Below, piece after piece: positions 6,043-10,631 of a stretch of DNA of 10,631 nucleotides. Position numbers and translations under genes: made by a program. Position 1 is the stretch's first letter. Each line of letters opens with the position of its first letter. The DNA is taken from positions 1-10,631 of the forward strand of contig SLDE01000108.1 in the NCBI GenBank assembly GCA_007125455.1, in the 5' to 3' direction. The notes below the pieces were generated by a model. It did no database searches, was not told where the DNA came from, and worked only from the letters and a program-made list of their open reading frames with translations. Origin of the DNA: Ectothiorhodospiraceae bacterium (GTDB taxonomy: Bacteria > Pseudomonadota > Gammaproteobacteria > Thiohalomonadales > Thiohalomonadaceae).

Positions 6043-6132
6043 ATCAAGGTTTGGTGTGTTACTCACAGGGCGTCCGCATACTTTTGAGGAGCAGGCGCTC
6101 ACCCTGGTGTTACTCATGTCTTGCTTGATAGG
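6014..6132 (-). ncRNA. Candidate small regulatory RNA, about 120 nt
   Basis: Minus-strand transcript predicted from a TTGACA promoter (6167-6138) to the terminator at 6014-6042. Parts in order: CCTATCAAG (6132-6124), which pairs with CTTGATAAGG (6048-6039) with one bulged A to close the molecule; TGAGTAACAC (6116-6107); a hairpin opened by CAGGG (6106-6102) and closed by CCCTG (6070-6066), with further GCG/CGC pairing inside; a second identical TGAGTAACAC (6065-6056); then the terminator, whose stem shares AAGG with the closing stem. A 41-codon frame from an ATG in this region runs through the terminator, has no ribosome site and is not credible. It does not look like 6S, SRP RNA, tmRNA, Spot 42 or a CsrB-type RNA. 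No known family is recognised, so this is a prediction from structure and signals alone. Confidence 0.62.
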
Positions 6133-6137
6133 TTAAT

Positions 6138-6167
6138 ATAATGAATATACTTGATGTTTTTTGTCAA
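6138..6167 (-). promoter_or_regulatory. Sigma-70 promoter of the candidate small RNA
   Basis: On the minus strand there is a consensus -35 TTGACA (6167-6162), an 18-base AT-rich spacer and CATTAT (6143-6138, 4 of 6 to TATAAT). A start near 6131-6133 follows, at the first base of the closing stem. It is the only consensus -35 box I found in the intergenic regions, set in an AT-rich patch that contrasts with the GC-rich surroundings. Confidence 0.6.
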
Positions 6168-6363
6168 CTAAAGGGCAGGCGAAGACCTGCGCGAGAGCAT
6201 TGTAACTCCCCGGATCGCGTATCTACATTGGATGCGGGGTTTTCACGTGGGTGAGTAGTTGGCAAATCTTCGAGGCGTGGCACAGGAGGGGCGAAGCCTG
6301 CTGGCTTATGGGTGGCGGCTCGCCCCGCAGGTCTTGGCTGACACAGGGGACACAGGCTACTGA
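6168..6363. other. Non-coding stretch upstream of the small RNA / 3' of the DUF6901-like gene
   Basis: No credible reading frame is seen. It contains an inverted repeat GCAGG-N6-CCTGC (6175-6190) just upstream of the small RNA promoter. A weak plus-strand hairpin CCCCG...CGGGG followed by TTTT (6208-6243) could end transcripts of the 106-aa gene. Near the DUF6901-like stop there are short GC-rich repeats (ACACAGGGG / ACACAGGC). Together with 5907-6137 it makes a 457-base gap between protein genes. Confidence 0.4.
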
Positions 6364-7074
6364 CTACGGGCCGAGATCGGCATCCACATAGGGCTTGAAC
6401 AGGGGCTTTAGCTCATCCAGGGTCTCCTTGACCAGGATCGGCATGCTCTTAACGAACATATCCAACAGCACGATGGCGTTAACGGTGCCATCTTCGCGCC
6501 GTTCGGCACGCATTCGATCGGCGATCCCCTTGTTCACGGCAGCGACCTGGGCGTAAAAGTCAAGCAGCCCGTCCAGCTCCAGATCGACACTCTTGCCTGC
6601 CTGCCAGCGATAGTACTGACCGAGCATATACATCGAGGTGGCGCGGTAGAAGGTCTCTTCGGTGTTGGCAAAGGGCAGGTGAAAGCGCGCCATGGGCTTG
6701 AAGAATACCGTATGCGGACAGCCGCTGGAGGCGGTGATGATCCCCATCAGCGAGCTGATCCCTTCCTGGGCGGTGGCACTGCGGGTGACGATACGATCCC
6801 CCAGTGCAACCTTGACCTCCACGTTGTCGATGGAGACCACATCGCCCATACGTTCGATCAACGGCAGCAGGCGCAGCGCCAACGGACAAAAGAAGACCTC
6901 CAGCGAGTCCAGCGGGCAGTGTGAACACTTGTGGTAGTTCAACCGTGCCCACTCCGGGGGGCGCTCCGGGGTCGGATCGAGCGGATCCAGTGTATGACCG
7001 TCCAGATGCACGTCAAACTGCTCTTCTCGCCCGTTCTCGAAGATGAACTGATAGGAGTAGTGTATGGGTTCCAT
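6364..7074 (-). CDS. Conserved hypothetical protein with Cys motif, DUF6901-like
   Basis: This is a 236-aa soluble protein without signal or membrane segments. Residues 1-30 look like a beta hairpin (YSYQFIFENGREEQFDVHLDG). Then come YHKCSHCPL with C50-x2-C53, FFCPLALRLLPLIERMG (C63), a strand-rich middle, SSGCPHTVFFKPMARFHLPF (C119, H121) and the helical FANTEETFYRATSMYMLGQYYRW. I recall this layout from proteins annotated DUF6901 in proteobacteria, with moderate certainty of the name. The C-x2-C, C-P and C-P-H set could bind a metal, but this is an inference. No reaction is known. The ATG at 7074 has only a weak GAGA sequence upstream. It is divergent from gor with 141 bases between, so the two may share control. 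Confidence 0.85.
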   Translation of the reverse strand: MEPIHYSYQFIFENGREEQFDVHLDGHTLDPLDPTPERPPEWARLNYHKCSHCPLDSLEVFFCPLALRLLPLIERMGDVVSIDNVEVKVALGDRIVTRSATAQEGISSLMGIITASSGCPHTVFFKPMARFHLPFANTEETFYRATSMYMLGQYYRWQAGKSVDLELDGLLDFYAQVAAVNKGIADRMRAERREDGTVNAIVLLDMFVKSMPILVKETLDELKPLFKPYVDADLGP

Positions 7075-7103
7075 GCGGTGTCTCGTATATCTCTTATTAT
7101 TCA

Positions 7104-7121
7104 GCAGGGAATGGTACCTGC
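7104..7121. promoter_or_regulatory. Inverted repeat GCAGG-N8-CCTGC in the divergent region
   Basis: The half-sites GCAGG (7104-7108) and CCTGC (7117-7121) lie 30-47 bases upstream of the DUF6901-like start and well upstream of the gor promoter. The same half-sites with a 6-base spacer occur at 6175-6190 before the small RNA promoter. It is a candidate operator, but the sequence is short and could be chance. Confidence 0.25.
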
Positions 7122-7147
7122 TTATCTATCCACTTGCATCCCCGGTG

Positions 7148-7177
7148 GCGACACCGCCGCACCAAGGCTGATAGAAT
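7148..7177 (+). promoter_or_regulatory. Candidate gor promoter, extended -10
   Basis: GCGACA (7148-7153, 4 of 6 to TTGACA), an 18-base spacer and TAGAAT (7172-7177, 5 of 6 to TATAAT), with TG at 7169-7170 giving an extended -10. Transcription would start near 7184, about 32 bases before the gor ATG. No OxyR-like site is recognised by eye. Confidence 0.45.
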
Positions 7178-7215
7178 CGGGGAATCTTAAGGCAAGCAGA
7201 CACAGGATACCCGAT

Positions 7216-8568
7216 ATGAGCAGCAAGCATTATGACCTTCTCGCCATCGGCGGCGGTAGTGGTGGACTTTCGGCGGCAGAACGGGCGGCCATGCACGGCA
7301 AAAAGGCCGCCGTGATCGAGTCCGATCGCATGGGGGGTACCTGCGTTAATGTCGGCTGCGTGCCCAAAAAGGTGATGTGGAATGCGGCCAGCATTGCCCA
7401 CGCCCTGCGCGATGCCCAGGGCTACGGCTTTGATGTAATGGTCAACAACTTTGACTGGCAGCAACTGGTTAGCGCCCGTGACGAGATGATCCAGGGGATC
7501 AACACCTGGTATGGCACCTATCTCAAGGACTCGGACATCGACGTGATCACCGGCCAGGCCAGCTTCGTCGACGCTCACACCCTGGAGGTGAATGGCGAAC
7601 ACTACAGCGCGGATCACATCGTGGTTTCTCCCGGCGGGGTGCCGATGCTTCCCGCCATCCCCGGTGCCGAGCACGGCATCACCTCCGATGGCTTCTTTGC
7701 CCTGCAGGAACAACCCAAGCGGGTGGCCATCGTCGGTGCCGGTTACATCGCCGTTGAGCTGGCCGGGCTGCTGCGCGCGCTGGGCAGCGAGGTGGATCTG
7801 CTGCTGCGTGGCCAGCACTTCCTCTCCAGCTTCGATTCGATGCTGCGCGAGGTGCTGATGGAGGAGATGGTGAACGATGGGGTGAATATCCTGCCCAATA
7901 TCTCCATCAATGAGGTGGTCAAGGGGGATGATGGCCTGCTCACCCTGCACGCCCAGGGCGGCCATGAACTGACCGGCTTCGACTGCCTGATCTGGGCCAT
8001 CGGTCGTGCGCCGAACACCATGGATCTCCAGCTGGAGAACGCCGGGATCGCCAAAGACGAGCGCGGCTACATCCCCACCGATGAGTTCCAAAACACCAAT
8101 GTGCCCGGCGTGTATGCAGTGGGCGACGTGACCGGCCGTGCCCAGCTCACCCCGGTGGCGATCGCTGCCGCGCGCCGCCTGGGCGATCGGCTGTTCAACA
8201 ATCAACCCGAACGCAAGCTGGAATACGAAAACATCCCCACCGTTATGTTCAGCCACCCGCCCATCGGCACCGTAGGGCTGACCGAGGCCGAGGCACGCAA
8301 GGTCCACGGCGATGCGGTGAAGACCTACCAGACCCGCTTCACCCCGATGTACCACGCGATCACCCCGCACAAGAGCGAAACCGCGATGAAGCTGGTCTGC
8401 GTGGGGGCCAAGGAGAAGATCGTCGGCATCCACATGATCGGCCATGGGGTGGACGAGATGCTGCAAGGCTTTGCGGTGGCGCTGAAGATGGGGGCCACCA
8501 AGCAGCAGTTCGATGATACCGTGGCGATCCACCCCACCAGCTCGGAGGAGCTGGTCACCCTGCGCTAA
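7216..8568 (+). CDS. gor: Glutathione reductase
   Basis: This FAD-dependent cytosolic enzyme reduces glutathione disulfide with NADPH. At 450 aa it has exactly the length of E. coli Gor and aligns without shifts. It shows the FAD-binding GGGSGG (12-17), the redox disulfide C43/C48 in GGTCVNVGCVPKK, the second dinucleotide fold GAGYIAVELAG (174-184), YAVGDVTG (300-307), SHPPIGTVGLTE (346-357), and the catalytic H439 and E444 in AIHPTSSEE. The 2'-phosphate-binding R198 is kept, but the second arginine (R204 in E. coli) is Ser here, so the preference for NADPH may be weaker. The ATG at 7216 has AGGA eight bases upstream; the frame is open far upstream (to 6931), but that part overlaps the divergent gene and is not coding. 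It leads a tight run of four genes, 11 bases before the carbonic anhydrase. Confidence 0.97.
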   Translation: MSSKHYDLLAIGGGSGGLSAAERAAMHGKKAAVIESDRMGGTCVNVGCVPKKVMWNAASIAHALRDAQGYGFDVMVNNFDWQQLVSARDEMIQGINTWYGTYLKDSDIDVITGQASFVDAHTLEVNGEHYSADHIVVSPGGVPMLPAIPGAEHGITSDGFFALQEQPKRVAIVGAGYIAVELAGLLRALGSEVDLLLRGQHFLSSFDSMLREVLMEEMVNDGVNILPNISINEVVKGDDGLLTLHAQGGHELTGFDCLIWAIGRAPNTMDLQLENAGIAKDERGYIPTDEFQNTNVPGVYAVGDVTGRAQLTPVAIAAARRLGDRLFNNQPERKLEYENIPTVMFSHPPIGTVGLTEAEARKVHGDAVKTYQTRFTPMYHAITPHKSETAMKLVCVGAKEKIVGIHMIGHGVDEMLQGFAVALKMGATKQQFDDTVAIHPTSSEELVTLR

Positions 8569-8579
8569 CGGGGACAGCC

Positions 8580-9119
8580 ATGCCACTACAGAGCTACCGC
8601 AATGTCCGCCCCCAGCTGGGAGAGCGCTGCTATCTGGCCAACAGCGCCGAATTGATCGGCGACGTGGTCACGGGAGAAGACTGCTCGTTCTGGCCCCAGG
8701 TGGTGGTACGCGGTGATGTGAACCGGATCCGCATCGGCGCGCGCAGTAATGTCCAGGACGGCTCGGTGCTGCACGTCACCCATGACCACAGCGAACAGCC
8801 CGGTGGCCACCCGCTGTATATCGGCGAGGAGGTCACCATCGGCCACCGGGCGATCCTGCACGGTTGCCGCATTGGCGGCCGTTGTCTGATCGGCATGGGT
8901 GCCATCGTGCTCGACGGAGCGGTGCTGGAAGACGAGGTGTTGCTCGGTGCTGGCAGCCTGGTACCACCCAACAAGCACCTGGAAGGTGGTTTTCTGTGGC
9001 TGGGCCAGCCGGTGCAGCGGGTACGCCCGCTCAATGATCTGGAACGCAGAAAACTGACCTATTCCGCGGCACACTATGTGCGCCTCAAAAACGACTACCT
9101 GGACGTATATAAGGAGTAG
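8580..9119 (+). CDS. Gamma-class carbonic anhydrase-like hexapeptide-repeat protein (YrdA type)
   Basis: This 179-aa protein is a left-handed beta-helix of the YrdA/PaaY group. It has hexapeptide turns such as IGDVVTGEDCSFWPQVVVRGD (26-46), IRIGARSNVQDGSVLHVTHD (50-69), IGEEVTIGHRAILHGCRIGG (81-100) and LIGMGAIVLDGAVLEDEVLLGAG (103-125). It ends with the family's YSAAHYVRLKNDYL helix (161-174). H89 and H94 have the spacing of two Zn ligands of the Cam carbonic anhydrase, and H65 or H68 would be the third. R44, D46, Q59 and D60 of the typical structure are present. Many relatives bind zinc but lack measurable CO2 hydration, so activity is uncertain. GGGGA lies a few bases before the ATG, 11 bases after gor, and its last codons contain the ribosome site of the next gene. 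Confidence 0.93.
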   Translation: MPLQSYRNVRPQLGERCYLANSAELIGDVVTGEDCSFWPQVVVRGDVNRIRIGARSNVQDGSVLHVTHDHSEQPGGHPLYIGEEVTIGHRAILHGCRIGGRCLIGMGAIVLDGAVLEDEVLLGAGSLVPPNKHLEGGFLWLGQPVQRVRPLNDLERRKLTYSAAHYVRLKNDYLDVYKE

Positions 9120-9122
9120 TAC

Positions 9123-9584
9123 ATGGATATCGCCCTGATATGGGTCATCGTCGGCCTGCTGTTGATCCTCTCGGAACTGCTGGCCACCAGCGTGATCGCG
9201 GTCTTTTTCGGCCTGGCGGCGATCATTGTCGGCCTGCTGCTGTGGCTGGGGATCATCGACTCGACCGCGATGCAGTTCTTTGTCTTTGCCACGCTCTCAC
9301 TGGTGCTGCTGTTCACTGCCCGCGCCAAACTACGCCACTATCTGGTGGGGGATCTGGCCGACAGCAACGACTCACACAAGACCTTTCGCGACGATCTCGG
9401 CGGTCGTGCCACAGCGATCAAAGACTTTGATCATGGACAAGGTCGGGTGCGCCTTAATGGTGTACAGTGGAAGGCCTTCAGCGCAGCAGACGAGTCAATC
9501 AAAAAGGGCGACACCGTATGGATCGTCGCCAACGACGGGATCCAGCTTACCGTAAGCAAGACCAACCCAAGCAATAAAGGATAA
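9123..9584 (+). CDS. NfeD-like membrane protein (short form)
   Basis: This is a 153-aa inner membrane protein. It has three closely packed hydrophobic segments (about 4-21, 23-43 and 48-66), then a soluble C-terminal OB-fold domain (about 92-145) with the NfeD pattern GGRATAIKDF...GRVRLNGVQWKAFS...GDTVWIVANDG. It lacks the N-terminal ClpP-like protease domain of long NfeD proteins, so it is the short type (NfeD1b). Short NfeD proteins are nearly always encoded beside a stomatin-like protein, as here, three bases downstream, and are thought to form a membrane complex with it. AAGGAG lies six bases before the ATG and overlaps the stop region of the preceding gene (3-base gap). Confidence 0.93.
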   Translation: MDIALIWVIVGLLLILSELLATSVIAVFFGLAAIIVGLLLWLGIIDSTAMQFFVFATLSLVLLFTARAKLRHYLVGDLADSNDSHKTFRDDLGGRATAIKDFDHGQGRVRLNGVQWKAFSAADESIKKGDTVWIVANDGIQLTVSKTNPSNKG

Positions 9585-9587
9585 GGA

Positions 9588-10523
9588 ATGACCGACATGA
9601 ATATCGCACTAATCATCTCGCTCGGCTTTGCCGCAGCGGTCGTTATCGCCGTCCTCAAATCGGCGGTGATCGTCCCGCAACGCTCCAACTTCATCATCGA
9701 GCGGCTGGGTAAGTACTCACGTACCCTCGACTCGGGCTTTCATATCCTGATCCCCTTCATCGACAAGGTGGCCTACCGCCAACTGCTCAAGGAAGAGGTA
9801 ATCGATGTACCCCGCCAGGAGTGCGTGACCAAGGACAATATCCAGGTTGGGGTTAACGGGGTGCTATACCTGCAGGTGATCGATGCACACAAGGCCAGCT
9901 ACGGCATACAGGACTACCGTTACGCCGCCGCCCAGTTGGCACAAACCACCATGCGCTCGGTGATCGGCCAGATCGACCTGGACAAGACCTTCGAGGAGCG
10001 CGCCAAGATCAACGAAGAGGTGGTGCAGGTTGTCGACGAGGCCGCCACCCCCTGGGGGATCAAGGTGCTGCGTTATGAGATCTCCGACATCAGCCTGCCC
10101 GCCAGCATCAAGGACGCACTGGAGCAACAGATGCGCGCCGAGCGTGAGCGTCGTGCTGCGATTGCCAAATCCGAAGGCGAACGCCAGGCGATGATCAACG
10201 TATCCGAGGGGCAGCGTCAGGAGGTGGTCAACCTCTCCGAGGGGGAAAAGCTGCGCCAGATCAACGAGGCGGAAGGTCGCGCCCGAGAGATCGAGATGAT
10301 CGCCGTGGCTACCGCCGAAGGGATCCGCCAGATCGCCTCAGCGATCAACGAGCCGGGGGGCGAGCAGGCGGTCAGCCTGCGGGTGGCCGAGCAGTATGTG
10401 AAGGAATTTGGCAACCTGGCCAAGGCCAACAACACCATGATCATCCCCGCCGAGCTGGCCGGGATCGGCGGTGCCGTGGCCAGCCTGACCCAGATCCTCG
10501 ATAGCAGTAAAGCGGCGAAGTAG
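9588..10523 (+). CDS. SPFH/stomatin family protein, paraslipin (QmcA-like)
   Basis: This 311-aa protein has an N-terminal membrane segment (about 5-26), followed by an SPFH/band-7 domain (about 27-185). The domain contains VPQRSNFIIERLGKYSRTL, GFHILIPFIDK, the QECVTKDNIQVGVNGVLYLQV block, and the paraslipin mark ISLPASIKDALEQQMRAERERRA (168-190). A Glu/Ala-rich coiled coil follows, with an exact 11-residue repeat starting at S195, S206, S217 and A228 (S/A-E-G-x-x). The C-terminal part (NNTMIIPAEL) is typical of QmcA/SLP-2-like proteins. Such proteins form large membrane-microdomain oligomers with NfeD partners. An ATG at 9588 is used, three bases after nfeD, with AAGGATAAGGA ahead; a second ATG at 9597 is also possible and would remove only three residues. 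Confidence 0.95.
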   Translation: MTDMNIALIISLGFAAAVVIAVLKSAVIVPQRSNFIIERLGKYSRTLDSGFHILIPFIDKVAYRQLLKEEVIDVPRQECVTKDNIQVGVNGVLYLQVIDAHKASYGIQDYRYAAAQLAQTTMRSVIGQIDLDKTFEERAKINEEVVQVVDEAATPWGIKVLRYEISDISLPASIKDALEQQMRAERERRAAIAKSEGERQAMINVSEGQRQEVVNLSEGEKLRQINEAEGRAREIEMIAVATAEGIRQIASAINEPGGEQAVSLRVAEQYVKEFGNLAKANNTMIIPAELAGIGGAVASLTQILDSSKAAK

Positions 10524-10570
10524 CGAATAGGGAATAGGCATCCCAAACAGCGAAGCGAAGGTGCAAAGTA

Positions 10571-10612
10571 TCTACTTGCCCCTTTTTGTGGGTCAGGCTT
10601 CAGGCCGACCAA
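10571..10612. repeat. REP-like imperfect palindrome at right edge
   Basis: GGTC-A-GGC, loop TTCAG, GCC-GACC (about 10581-10601) forms a 7-bp stem with one bulge, preceded by CCCCTTTTTGTG. It resembles the GTCGGGCTTCAGCCCGAC type of dispersed palindrome seen in many gammaproteobacterial intergenic regions. It may serve as a transcription end of the gor-to-slipin operon, but there is no T-run directly after it. No second copy is seen in the window. Confidence 0.35.
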
Positions 10613-10631
10613 CATGGCGTGGGGTTTTCTC

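Noticed and set aside
5993..6118. 41-codon minus-strand frame inside the candidate small RNA
   Set aside because: It has no ribosome site and reads through the terminator stem and T-run, giving an unlikely Phe/Pro run at the end.
6931..7215. 95-codon upstream extension of the gor frame
   Set aside because: It overlaps the start of the divergent gene and the promoter region, and E. coli Gor aligns from the ATG at 7216 with equal length.
7126..8586. Minus-strand frame of 486 codons covering gor
   Set aside because: A long antisense frame to a highly conserved enzyme in GC-rich DNA; the His/Asp-rich composition is typical of a shadow frame.
10614..10631. Possible new gene start (ATG at 10614) at the right edge
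   Set aside because: Only six codons are visible, there is no ribosome site, and it overlaps the edge of a REP-like palindrome.

Overview
The window reads as chromosome of a free-living gammaproteobacterium. This rests on a YaiL/DUF2058 protein with the characteristic C-terminal tail, a glutathione reductase that aligns residue for residue with the 450-aa enterobacterial Gor, and a YrdA-like gamma carbonic anhydrase. The DNA is moderately GC-rich, and the first ~1.9 kb is visibly more AT-rich than the rest. A DUF302 gene and the overall style would fit a Chromatiales-like or other environmental lineage, but that is a guess. I see no tRNA, rRNA, CRISPR array, transposase or phage gene.

Layout. 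(1) 1-1869, minus strand: a response regulator with a receiver domain and a long TPR domain, closed by a clear intrinsic terminator, followed by the first 40 codons of a histidine kinase that runs off the left edge. (2) 2127-3226, minus strand: yaiL and a membrane-anchored DUF302 protein whose promoter region carries a perfect TTAGA-N4-TCTAA palindrome. (3) 3300-5376, minus strand: a compact three-gene operon of membrane-anchored AIG2/gamma-glutamylcyclotransferase-like protein, GS-fold amidoligase and class-I glutamine amidotransferase-like hydrolase. Together these could make and unmake a gamma-glutamyl amide bond on an unknown substrate. (4) 5586-5906, plus strand: an unrecognised 106-aa protein. 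(5) 5907-6363: 457 bases without a protein gene, which hold on the minus strand what looks like an undescribed small RNA gene (about 120 nt) with its own promoter and terminator. (6) 6364-7074, minus strand: a Cys-containing conserved protein, divergent from (7) 7216-10523, plus strand: a tight run of gor, gamma carbonic anhydrase, NfeD and a stomatin/paraslipin. The right end has a REP-like imperfect palindrome.

The two most interesting items are the candidate small RNA at about 6014-6132 (TTGACA promoter, closing stem, hairpin bracketed by two identical 10-nt sequences, strong terminator) and the amidoligase operon. The general kind of operon has been predicted from comparative genomics, but its substrate is unknown. 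Here the cyclotransferase appears to be anchored in the inner membrane.
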